Shown: one piece after another, positions 28,156-36,096 of the stretch
Numbering within the stretch: position 1 is the stretch's first letter
Layout of the letters: every line of letters starts with the position of its first letter
Assembly: GCF_007990935.1 (NCBI RefSeq)
Contig: NZ_BJXJ01000003.1
Location: 62,001-126,000, forward strand
DNA length: 64,000 nucleotides
Reading direction: 5' to 3'
Source of the DNA: Vibrio sagamiensis NBRC 104589
Lineage (GTDB): Bacteria; Pseudomonadota; Gammaproteobacteria; Enterobacterales; Vibrionaceae
Program-made: the position numbers and the translations under genes
The notes under the pieces: generated by a model
Database searches by the model: none
Seen by the model: only the letters and a program-made list of their open reading frames with translations
What the model was told of the DNA's origin: nothing

Positions 28156-29250
28156 GTGAGTTCTAAAATAAATAAAATTACGCATGTACTAACGTTAATA
28201 TGCGTTGGAATGGTTTCATTGGTTATTTACCCTATTCATGCTTGGGCAATCATTAATGGAGAATCCATTGTATGGGCTGAGAACGATAACACCGTCTCTT
28301 TGATTAATTGTACTGGAACTCGTATTGGTCGTCATTATGTACTGACGGCTGCACATTGTTTTGATGATGAGCAAGAACGCTATTATTTGGCTGATGCTCA
28401 CCATCAATATGAGCGCGCTATCGTTGATAAAGTTGTGATTCATCCAAATTATTCGCCCTTACACCCTCTCAGTGAGGATGTGGCGATACTTACTTTATCT
28501 GAGATAACGGATGTGGCACGAATACAGTTCTTTAAAGATCTTACGTTACCAACGTATATTAAGGGAACACGGATAAGCGTTGATGGCTTTGGAGGAAAGC
28601 GTATACCAGAGCGGGCCCGTTTTAAATTAACTACAATGGATGAGAAGTATCCATTCAATATAGAGGCTGAAAAAGTAGGAATAGCGCATACTGAATCTGG
28701 GGATTCGGGAGCGGCTTGGATTAATCAAGACAATGAAATCATAGCCGTTCATCAAGCAATAGGAGTGCACACTATTGCTGGGACAGATCTTTATTTTGCG
28801 TCCGATTTTATTCTAGATAACATTAATGGTTGGCATTACCCGACCATTGCTACTGTATCTGAGCATACTACTATTGAAGTTCAATCATTACATCGAAATG
28901 TTATATCAGATAGTGCTTATGTCAGGGGTGACGTTGTGCTTAATGTTGATGAAAGTACATGTTTGAAAGGGCCAATTAAACCATTTGAACGCTGTACATA
29001 CGTTATCGAAAATACAGGAGGTAGCGGAGAGCTTTATCTTTCGAGGACAGAAGTTATCCGATTAACGAAAGGAGATGATGTTAACAATAGTTCTGGTAAT
29101 AACACGAATGATATAAAGCCAAAGCCTCTTCCTATTACCAATAATCCAGATGCAGAGCAGGTTCATGGTAAGTCTGGTGGTTCGATTGGGCTTGCTTCTC
29201 TTCTATTAATGTTGGGATTGAGTTTGATACGTAAAAGGTTTTCTACTTAA
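28156..29250 (+). CDS. Secreted trypsin-like serine protease with GlyGly-CTERM tail
   Basis: The 364-residue product has an N-terminal signal, then a chymotrypsin-fold domain with the catalytic triad visible: His in LTAAHCFDDE, Asp in SEDVAILTL, and Ser in ESGDSGAAW. The domain starts IINGESI, a typical post-activation N-terminus. A C-terminal beta-rich segment (about residues 235-320) is followed by GKSGGSIGLASLLLMLGLSL and a basic end, the GlyGly-CTERM pattern recognised by rhombosortase in vibrios, whose substrates leave by type II secretion (VesB-like). The GTG start is forced by a TAA immediately upstream in frame; its ribosome-binding site is weak. Confidence 0.88.
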   Translation: MSSKINKITHVLTLICVGMVSLVIYPIHAWAIINGESIVWAENDNTVSLINCTGTRIGRHYVLTAAHCFDDEQERYYLADAHHQYERAIVDKVVIHPNYSPLHPLSEDVAILTLSEITDVARIQFFKDLTLPTYIKGTRISVDGFGGKRIPERARFKLTTMDEKYPFNIEAEKVGIAHTESGDSGAAWINQDNEIIAVHQAIGVHTIAGTDLYFASDFILDNINGWHYPTIATVSEHTTIEVQSLHRNVISDSAYVRGDVVLNVDESTCLKGPIKPFERCTYVIENTGGSGELYLSRTEVIRLTKGDDVNNSSGNNTNDIKPKPLPITNNPDAEQVHGKSGGSIGLASLLLMLGLSLIRKRFST

Positions 29251-29382
29251 TTTGGTTGTTATTTATTTCAAGTTCAATTGTCGTAAGGTGGGGTGATGTT
29301 CTCTCGTGGATATTTTACTAAGCTCGATCCTCTATTTGCACCTTTGAAGCCACTTTAGATCTGCCGAGAGGCACATTATCTG

Positions 29383-29414
29383 TATACCCAAGTAGCTGAT
29401 GTTACTTGGGTATA
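29383..29414. terminator. Bidirectional hairpin between convergent genes
   Basis: TATACCCAAGTA and TACTTGGGTATA are perfect 12-bp arms around GCTGATGT, between the protease and the unknown minus-strand gene. The arm sequence resembles the dispersed TATACCCAAGT repeats seen in vibrio intergenic regions. Confidence 0.7.
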
Positions 29415-29451
29415 TTTAACTTTCTATGTTCAGAAATGATAAAAGTACGCT

Positions 29452-30522
29452 CTAGTGTACGTTAGTATTTGAACCCAACTTATCGAGGTCATCACAATAG
29501 AAGGGGCCACTGAATTCCAATAGTGCTTGCGGCATGGTGATGGTTTCTACGAGTTGTCTGTTCTCGAATAACGTTACGTTGACCTTTGCTTTCATCGATT
29601 TCATGTATTTTTGTTCCCCACCAAAAATAATGACAGATGGAAAAGCAAGAGAATAGAAGTCAGAAAGGTCGGACATAACTTCCATGACCATGCTTTGGTT
29701 GAATTTATTCATTTCGACTTTCAAATAACCTGCACAGCTATCGATCTCCCTCTTTACTGAAAGGTTGCCTATCGCAGGGTAAAAAATCAGATCGTATTGA
29801 TCTGAAATATACCGCCCCGCCCATAATTCAATCGATGAGGTGCCGATTTGAGCTCCGGTGAACATATAATAGAGTTCGTCTGAGAGCCCCATGGTATAGA
29901 CCATCCCTGCACTGGATTCTTTGTCATACCAGCCTTTATCTAACTGTGCGTAACCTCGTCCGGAAAAAGACTCCTCACCGTTAAAAAACTGGTATTGAAT
30001 CGGTGTTCCAACAGTATAAAGAAACCATTTACCGCCGACACCGGGAATATCAGGAATGAAGCTAAATGGAGTTTGTCCTGGGTTTCTTCCCGGCCAGTAA
30101 TGTGCATGTTCACCATCCCAACTCATGGAAAAGTGGAACTGATCATAATTGACATTCACTGTGTGCTTATTGGCGCTAATAACGCCGGGGATCTCGTAAT
30201 GAAATTGTTCTGCATCGTCAAAGCCCTCTAGGATCAAATCATCACTGAATATGTCGTACTTGATGGTTTTGCCGTTAATCGGTGTAAAAGCGAGATGAAC
30301 ATAACCTTTTGGTGTGGGTTCAGTAAAATCAGGAGCGATGTAAGTCTGTAAACTGATTTTAAAATAACCGACCTCAGGAACAGAAATATTATAGAACCAT
30401 TGCTCAGCCCAAGTTTGCTCTGAACTAGGTTGATGAGGACGAATGTCGTCGAGAGTCGTTGCTAAGCTGTTCAATGATAACAATGAGCACCACAGAAAAA
30501 GCAGGGAAGATAATATGCGCAT
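29452..30522 (-). CDS. Exported beta-rich protein of unknown function, third gene of an oxidase cluster
   Basis: The ATG at 30522 gives a signal peptide (MRILSSLLFLWCSLLSLNSL, cleaved after LA) and a 356-residue precursor; an upstream TTG at 30576 has no ribosome-binding site. The mature protein is rich in beta-strand-like segments (EQWFYNISVPEVGYFKISLQ; HFSMSWDGEHAHYW; FSGRGYAQLDKGWYDK). The alternating pattern with a conserved-looking GRGY...DKGW block recalls the lipocalin-like AttH/CrtC hydratase families, but I could not confirm this. It follows the FAD oxidase gene by about 130 bases with a hairpin in between. Calycin-like ligand binding is a guess. Confidence 0.6.
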   Translation of the reverse strand: MRILSSLLFLWCSLLSLNSLATTLDDIRPHQPSSEQTWAEQWFYNISVPEVGYFKISLQTYIAPDFTEPTPKGYVHLAFTPINGKTIKYDIFSDDLILEGFDDAEQFHYEIPGVISANKHTVNVNYDQFHFSMSWDGEHAHYWPGRNPGQTPFSFIPDIPGVGGKWFLYTVGTPIQYQFFNGEESFSGRGYAQLDKGWYDKESSAGMVYTMGLSDELYYMFTGAQIGTSSIELWAGRYISDQYDLIFYPAIGNLSVKREIDSCAGYLKVEMNKFNQSMVMEVMSDLSDFYSLAFPSVIIFGGEQKYMKSMKAKVNVTLFENRQLVETITMPQALLEFSGPFYCDDLDKLGSNTNVH

Positions 30523-30588
30523 ATATAAGATTGCCTTGTTTAGCTGGTGGATATTCAAGCGTCGAACTCCTGTCAACGCTTGAATAAA

Positions 30589-30615
30589 TGATGATGGGTT
30601 ATTAACCCATCATCA
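30589..30615. terminator. Perfect palindrome between two cluster genes
   Basis: Thirteen-base arms (TGATGATGGGTTA and TAACCCATCATCA) flank a single T. In the minus-strand transcript it would form a stem followed by TTTATT, so it may terminate or attenuate transcription between the FAD oxidase gene and the next gene. A second inverted repeat, ATTCAAGCGT with ACGCTTGAAT (30553-30562 and 30576-30585), follows directly. Confidence 0.6.
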
Positions 30616-30655
30616 ACGGTTTACAAATGACTGTTTGTAAGGAACAGGTTCAATA

Positions 30656-32266
30656 TTAACGGCAAATCCTTGCTTCAGTGAAGTGCAAGCCAGGTTGACA
30701 GGTGGTGCCTGTTTGACAGTGAGAATCTTCTTGGCAATAACATTCTCCACGCAGGTTACATCCTGGCTTTAAGCTATCTGCTTGTGGAATTTCTCCACTC
30801 GCTCGACGCCAGAATGGATTGCTAAACACATCATAAGGGTCGAGCTCGGCCTTCGCTTGTAAGAATTCTGACCACATAGGAAAACGTGATGGCATTTCTT
30901 CAAAAATGGCGACCGAGTTTTTGCCCCAATGTGGTCGAGCATCGTATTTACGTAGTGACATTTGCTCGATTTCAAGGTTCACAAAATAATTCTTAGGCTC
31001 TCTGTTGCCTTCTTGTCTTAATGTGTACTCGATGCCGACAAATGCGGTTTCACGACCTGCACTCATACCTAGGTAACTCTTAGAGGCTTTACCAAATCTA
31101 AAATAGATACCATTGAGCGGGAAACAAGTTCGTGGGTGCTTAGCGACAATTTGGCGTACGTCTCGAATCCAATCAGGTAAGCGTTCGATGTCTATGGCCA
31201 CCTCTTGAAGGGCGATGGGTAATCTATCCCAAATACATTGATTGGGATCTTTGCATTTGAAATATTGCATTTGATCTGAGTAGCCAACAGGTTCTGAAAC
31301 TAGGTCACCAGATACGCTATCACGAAAGTAAGATTTAGCTCTTGCATTGTATCGTGCGGTTGCAGCCAGACATTGTAGGCCAGAGCCAGGGAACTCATGA
31401 GCGGCGTTAAATAGCAAACCAAAGAAAAACTCTTCAGCATCGCTAACATCAGCTTGAGCGTTATAAGCTTGACCTGGTGTCCCCGCTGGAACAGGGTTGT
31501 AGAGGGTAGTTGTGTAGCGGCCAAGACCAGGGAACCAAGCAATATTCGCTGAGTAGTTATTTCTTGCGATTTCGAGTACTTTATCTTCTAAGCCGGTATC
31601 ATCTCGATAACCTTTTACTTCGGCACTGACTTTAAATGCATCTTCGAGCGCTAAGGTTGCCTCGACAACGACTCCTAATACCCCTAAGTTGACTCTTGCC
31701 GCATCGAGTAAATCGCCATTCAGTACTCTGATGTTGCCTTGCCCATCGACGACTTTGAGTTCGGTGACGTAATCCGCCAACATATTACTTGGCTTTGCTA
31801 ATGTAGAGCCATGAGTGCCACTCCCTAGCATGCCCCCAATAGTAAAGATAGCCAGTTCGGTCACCATATTAATCGCATAGCCTTGTTGACGGAGGAAGTC
31901 GTTGAGATCGTTAAATCTTAGACCTGCCTCGACGGTGATGCGCTTGGTGTTTGAATCGAAATGGAGAATTTTATTCATATTACTCAGCGTGATCTGAACT
32001 TGATCATCACCAGCGCAAGCCGCATCAATTTGGCTGGCAAATTTGTGGTTGCCAGTCATCACTTTTTTGCCTCGAACTAAGGCATCTTTAACAATGTTTT
32101 GTATTTCTTCAATGTTATTGGGCTCATAAATCGCCTCAGGGTAGCAAGTATAAGTCCCTTGATAGTTCGAGAGAGCAGGGCCAACCGTTGATGATGCTTG
32201 AACAGAGGTGCTGCCTAAGCCCATAGAGAGAAGAAAAGCACTCAAGGCCGTGGTTGTTACGTTCAT
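30656..32266 (-). CDS. Exported FAD-dependent oxidase, aldonolactone-oxidase-like, with Cys-rich tail
   Basis: The 536-residue product has a Sec signal (ending VQASSTV), an FAD-binding PCMH-type domain (about 40-215) with TIGGMLGSGTHGST, where the His may carry covalent FAD, and a C-terminal ALO-type substrate domain ending in ELDPYDVFSNPFWRR. This resembles D-arabinono-/L-gulono-lactone oxidases. Unusually, a Cys-rich tail follows (CNLRGECYCQEDSHCQTGT and more), with eight Cys in about 35 residues. The ATG has AAGGAAG at good spacing. It lies between a carotenoid-oxygenase-like gene and an unknown exported protein, all on one strand. The substrate is unknown. Confidence 0.8.
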   Translation of the reverse strand: MNVTTTALSAFLLSMGLGSTSVQASSTVGPALSNYQGTYTCYPEAIYEPNNIEEIQNIVKDALVRGKKVMTGNHKFASQIDAACAGDDQVQITLSNMNKILHFDSNTKRITVEAGLRFNDLNDFLRQQGYAINMVTELAIFTIGGMLGSGTHGSTLAKPSNMLADYVTELKVVDGQGNIRVLNGDLLDAARVNLGVLGVVVEATLALEDAFKVSAEVKGYRDDTGLEDKVLEIARNNYSANIAWFPGLGRYTTTLYNPVPAGTPGQAYNAQADVSDAEEFFFGLLFNAAHEFPGSGLQCLAATARYNARAKSYFRDSVSGDLVSEPVGYSDQMQYFKCKDPNQCIWDRLPIALQEVAIDIERLPDWIRDVRQIVAKHPRTCFPLNGIYFRFGKASKSYLGMSAGRETAFVGIEYTLRQEGNREPKNYFVNLEIEQMSLRKYDARPHWGKNSVAIFEEMPSRFPMWSEFLQAKAELDPYDVFSNPFWRRASGEIPQADSLKPGCNLRGECYCQEDSHCQTGTTCQPGLHFTEARICR

Positions 32267-32318
32267 TAAAAACTTCCTTATTTATTTTGCTGTTGTATTT
32301 GTGGTGTTGTTTCTACAT

Positions 32319-32354
32319 TGTTGTGTTTGTTGTGTTTGTTGTGTTTGTTGTGTT
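32319..32354. repeat. Four tandem copies of a 9-base unit
   Basis: TGTTGTGTT is repeated four times without error (AACACAACA on the transcribed strand). It lies in the 134-base gap between the carotenoid-oxygenase-like gene and the FAD oxidase gene, about 50 bases before the oxidase start. Confidence 0.95.
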
Positions 32355-32400
32355 CGGCTATGTTTAGAGCCTGCGCTGTGGCAAACTTTCGAAAGTATCG

Positions 32401-34242
32401 TCAACCAAATCTCGGTAGAATATATTGTTCGATCACATCTTTTACTGAGCTCCGGTGGCTGCTGGCTTTAGAGCGAAAGAAGTCCCCCACATTGGCGTTG
32501 TATACATCGAAGGGCCTTGGTCCTATATGGGCGACCCAGAGAGCATGATTGGTTGTGGCAAAGTTCAGTTGTGGATGACCTAAAATTGCGAGTGGGCCTT
32601 GCGCAAGATGTTGGGCATCAAAAATCCAAATTTCTTTGCCATTACCGGTAGCATGGGTGGGACTATTGCGTACGACAGCGGTGAAAATGTAACCATCATC
32701 TTGAGCGTGGCTGTTTTTTCGCGGCATAAATTGAGGTGTTCTCATCACGCAATCGGCAGGAAACTGATACGCATCCGTTAGGCGCATGGCTAAGCAATCC
32801 ATATGTACTAAAGCCGAAGGTTGATCGTTCTGCGGTAAGTTATCATTTGTGTATAAACGGTTAGGGTAATCTTCGTAGGCATTAGCAACACGTTGAAGTA
32901 CATGATCTTTTCGGTAACCAACAGCGGCCCAATAAATATGTTCAAATTGTTCAGGGAATTGAAAATGTCCGCGATATGCTGGGTCATTCATATCCCAGAA
33001 CAATTTATCGTCGCGAATTAAATGGAAATCGCTGGTAATTTCTCTTACTGAGAGAGGTTGGACGTCGATTCTTGCTCTGACCAACCCACCAACGTCAATG
33101 GGGGCCGCTGGGTAACCCGCTAATTGATCGGGTACTCTTCCGCCGAAGATACGTTTATCTCTCGAATATTGAGGTTCAGATTTGTCCATCGCTCCCAGAT
33201 ATTGACCATAAAGGGTGATTTCATTTTCTGAGTCGTCGTAATTGCACATGATGTCAGATGTGTCGAAGTCCAATTCGAGGTAATCGGCAATAACAAACTC
33301 TCGTCCTAGCTGTAAATCGGCTTTACGAATGACCCAAACCGGGGTTCGATGTTGCTGCGGCTGAACGGAGCGAGTTCCCATCATTCGAAGTGGTTCAACT
33401 TGAGCTGCGGTTTCGAATACTAGTACATGGTGACGGGTTACCCCGAGTGAATGTGCTGTTGCAGCAATAAAGGCAGGGTGACCATCACGGCCAAAAATAC
33501 GCCAGCTTTGGAGTGGGTGGTATTTGTCCCATTTAATTAAATGAATAAAGCCGTTTTTTGTTCCTGTATTCGCGACATTGCCACCGTAATTAATCGTGAA
33601 GCATTCGTCAGATTCTAGGTCAAAATATGGGTGACCCGTGGTTCTAATTTGTGGGAAAAGCCACTTATCAGGTATAAAACTATCCATCCAAGGAGGAAGG
33701 CTGCTTTGCCACTCGTTATAGTGCCCAATTGGGGTTATAAGATCCAAGCTTAAGGCGTCAAATTCATAGGGAACACCGCCTTCGTAGCTGAGTGCAAAAC
33801 GGTTATTGCCTAAGTAATTTGGTGCTGTATTGCAGTAGTTAACAAAGCCCATAGAGGGGCTGTAATAGGCCAATCCACCGAGTAATCTGAATTTATCGAA
33901 CCCCCAGTCAATGTGCTGCTGCATAATTGCAGAGGGGGTATCAATCATTTTACGCAGAAATGTCACCTTCTCTGGTGAGAAATCAATTCGAGTTAAGGCG
34001 CCACGTCCACTTGGGCTTAAATGATCAGGCTCTAGAGGGATACCCTCAGCAAAAAAGATGTGGCCATTAATATCATTTGGTACCTGCCCATAAATCAAGT
34101 GGAGATCTCCAGAAGATGACTCTAAACTTCCCTGCATAATGGATGTGGGAAATACACTGCTGTCTGTGCTGGGGTTTGCAAGTAATTGATGAGGGAAAAA
34201 GCTGGCCCCCGCTATGCCTTTGAGGAAGGTACGTCTCTTCAT
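32401..34242 (-). CDS. Tat-exported carotenoid-oxygenase-like protein
   Basis: The 613-residue product starts with a twin-arginine signal (MKRRTFLKGIAGASFF). The body matches the carotenoid cleavage oxygenase / lignostilbene dioxygenase family: GDLHLIYGQVPNDINGHIFF at the first blade, His in TGHPYFDLESDE, His in AHSLGVTRHH, and the C-terminal blade with KEIWIFDAQHLAQGPLAILG and a last His in TNHALWVAHI. Four His normally bind the iron; the third, usually in an FHxxNAYE-like motif, is not evident to me (the aligned region reads SDIMCNYDDSENE). It may therefore act on an unusual substrate or lack normal activity. It is the first gene of a three-gene cluster of exported proteins. There is no strong ribosome-binding site. 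Confidence 0.8.
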   Translation of the reverse strand: MKRRTFLKGIAGASFFPHQLLANPSTDSSVFPTSIMQGSLESSSGDLHLIYGQVPNDINGHIFFAEGIPLEPDHLSPSGRGALTRIDFSPEKVTFLRKMIDTPSAIMQQHIDWGFDKFRLLGGLAYYSPSMGFVNYCNTAPNYLGNNRFALSYEGGVPYEFDALSLDLITPIGHYNEWQSSLPPWMDSFIPDKWLFPQIRTTGHPYFDLESDECFTINYGGNVANTGTKNGFIHLIKWDKYHPLQSWRIFGRDGHPAFIAATAHSLGVTRHHVLVFETAAQVEPLRMMGTRSVQPQQHRTPVWVIRKADLQLGREFVIADYLELDFDTSDIMCNYDDSENEITLYGQYLGAMDKSEPQYSRDKRIFGGRVPDQLAGYPAAPIDVGGLVRARIDVQPLSVREITSDFHLIRDDKLFWDMNDPAYRGHFQFPEQFEHIYWAAVGYRKDHVLQRVANAYEDYPNRLYTNDNLPQNDQPSALVHMDCLAMRLTDAYQFPADCVMRTPQFMPRKNSHAQDDGYIFTAVVRNSPTHATGNGKEIWIFDAQHLAQGPLAILGHPQLNFATTNHALWVAHIGPRPFDVYNANVGDFFRSKASSHRSSVKDVIEQYILPRFG

Positions 34243-34400
34243 ATTTTTTTAATCATTTCGTTAGCGATGATTTTAAAAATAGAAGAGTTTTATGTCGTAA
34301 AATGATTAAGTTTCAAAACTATGAATTACAGCAGATAAAAATTGCAAATATTTAAACTGATTACAATGATTTTGATCAATAGTGAATTTTCGTAGCTAAA

Positions 34401-34440
34401 GAATAGAGAATAGAGAATAGAGAATAGAGAATAGAGAATA
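34401..34440. repeat. Seven-base tandem repeat upstream of the oxygenase cluster
   Basis: GAATAGA is repeated five times without error and a sixth, partial copy (GAATA) follows. It lies about 160 bases upstream of the carotenoid-oxygenase-like gene, in its likely promoter region. The rest of the 275-base gap is AT-rich with no gene. Confidence 0.95.
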
Positions 34441-34517
34441 AAAGGCATAGATCAAACGAGGGGGCCGTTAGCTGATTTATGCCTTTGAGAGTGAACGAGA
34501 GCGTTCACCACAGAGTT

Positions 34518-35174
34518 TTAACGGTTTTCCAGCCTCAGTTCACCCGTTACTTTAGTTAAACGAAGTGCGACAGCAAAGCAAATTAAGTAGGGGCTGACAT
34601 ACCAAAAAATGCGCTCTAAAGGATGTTTGATTTGGGCAAGTTTGGTTTGTTCATATTGTGTTTTCTGTTTTTGATATTCGTCAACCATACCTTGGACCCA
34701 AACCACATCATCTTTTGCCCAATCACTATTAGGTGCAGAAGCGAAAAGTTGATTGTGGCTGATCTTGGGGAGTTGTTTGAACTCAAGAAATTTTAGATAT
34801 TTTGCTACCGACAAATACCAACGGCATGCCTCATTATAAGTTTGTTGCTCTGTTGCAGGGATTAAGCCTGAGCAGAACTCACTTTTGATTTGCTGGACTG
34901 AGTAGTCTTGAATCGCTTCGAGAATGGTGACTGCTCGTGTTTGTTCAGTTTGAGCCCAATTGTCTGCAACAGAGGAACGAATTTCTGAGACTGCTCCTAG
35001 CATGCCAACTCCTGCGATGATAGGCCAAAGGTAATCAACATACTTCCATTTTCTTTTACAGAAATTCCGTCCACACCAAATGGGTAAATGGAAGACCAGA
35101 GCAAGGATGAGGGTGAGCAGGACAAAGTGGACCGAATCGGAGAGCATAAATTCGCTCTCGTAAAAGCTTTCCAT
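34518..35174 (-). CDS. Membrane protein of unknown function
   Basis: The 218 residues contain two N-terminal hydrophobic helices (VHFVLLTLILALVFHLPIW; YLWPIIAGVGMLGAV), a soluble middle of about 120 residues with three Cys, and a C-terminal helix (FWYVSPYLICFAVALRL) after a Lys/Gln-rich coiled-coil-like stretch. I recognise no family. The start at 35174 or the Met nine codons later are both possible. It is upstream of the oxygenase cluster on the same strand but separated by the repeat-bearing promoter region, so a shared role is not indicated. Confidence 0.65.
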   Translation of the reverse strand: MESFYESEFMLSDSVHFVLLTLILALVFHLPIWCGRNFCKRKWKYVDYLWPIIAGVGMLGAVSEIRSSVADNWAQTEQTRAVTILEAIQDYSVQQIKSEFCSGLIPATEQQTYNEACRWYLSVAKYLKFLEFKQLPKISHNQLFASAPNSDWAKDDVVWVQGMVDEYQKQKTQYEQTKLAQIKHPLERIFWYVSPYLICFAVALRLTKVTGELRLENR

Positions 35175-35472
35175 AGGTAAATGACAACCTTAAACTGTTG
35201 GATAAAAATTTTTTTTAAAGGAACTTGAACGGCCTGTATCATGCCGATTTCTTGGCTATTCTTCAACTTTTACTCTGTGGTATAGAGGTACTGAAATGGG
35301 TAGAAGAATGAAAAGGGAGTGAATAAATAGATTTGAGTTGACTGTATAGATGATAGTTAAATAGTCAAAAGATTAACTAAAAGCTAAGTAATATGAAGGG
35401 TGATTTTACTACCACCCTATTCTGAATAGTGTTATGTGACACTATTAAATTTATTACAATGACTTAACATTT

Positions 35473-35994
35473 TTATTTAGTGGCTATAACACCACAAACC
35501 ATTCTTGCACCACCACCGCCAAGTCGAGCAGGATGATCAGAGTGATTATCACCACCAGCATGAATCATCAACGAGCGATCTTTTAGATCACTGAGTTTAA
35601 TTCGAGGTGCCAACACAGGTTGTACTGCCTTACCATCTGCGTCGACAAATAATGGTGGTAGATCGCCTAAGTGGTTACCCTCTGTCCAAGGTAGTCCATG
35701 TTTATTGGTCTTAGCAGGATCATAATGACCACCAGCTGCGCCACCCATGACTGTTTTACCATTTTTTTCAGCTGATTCACATGAAGGGTTTGTATGAATA
35801 TGGAATCCATGTAGACCCGCAGTTAAGCCTTCAAGGTTTGGAGTAAAAACGGTGCCATATTCCGTTTCTGTCGCTGTAATAGAACCGGATATTGCTCCAC
35901 TGTTCAAGTCAATCATTTCTACTTTGATTTGTTCAGCAAGAGTACTGAAAGAAGAGGTTAAGCATAAGATCGAAAGTACCGCTTTTAGTTTCAT
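35473..35994 (-). CDS. sodC: Periplasmic Cu/Zn superoxide dismutase
   Basis: SodC dismutates superoxide in the periplasm. The 173-residue precursor has a Sec signal ending STLAEQ. Metal ligands are visible in [12 protein letters not shown] and [13 protein letters not shown], and the last His with the disulfide partner Cys in [13 protein letters not shown] and [12 protein letters not shown]. Length is typical for the bacterial enzyme. The next gene upstream is ahpF, ending in its own terminator, so sodC likely has its own promoter in the 102-base gap. Confidence 0.95.
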   Translation of the reverse strand: MKLKAVLSILCLTSSFSTLAEQIKVEMIDLNSGAISGSITATETEYGTVFTPNLEGLTAGLHGFHIHTNPSCESAEKNGKTVMGGAAGGHYDPAKTNKHGLPWTEGNHLGDLPPLFVDADGKAVQPVLAPRIKLSDLKDRSLMIHAGGDNHSDHPARLGGGGARMVCGVIATK

Positions 35995-36047
35995 TTTTTG
36001 GTTACCTTATGTCGTGAATAAATCCACTTAATGTGATAAAAAATAAA

Positions 36048-36078
36048 CTTTGCCAGTAGATAAATTTTACTGGCAAAG
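36048..36078 (-). terminator. Intrinsic terminator after ahpF
   Basis: CTTTGCCAGTA and TACTGGCAAAG form an 11-bp stem, followed in the ahpF direction by TTTATTTTTT. Confidence 0.85.
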
Positions 36079-36096
36079 CTTTTGGGTTTCTAATTG

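Noticed and set aside
32208-32548. Plus-strand frames over the 9-base repeat with Cys-Val-Cys repeats
   Set aside because: They are products of the TGTTGTGTT repeat read in other frames and run antisense to two convincing minus-strand genes; no ribosome-binding site or family.
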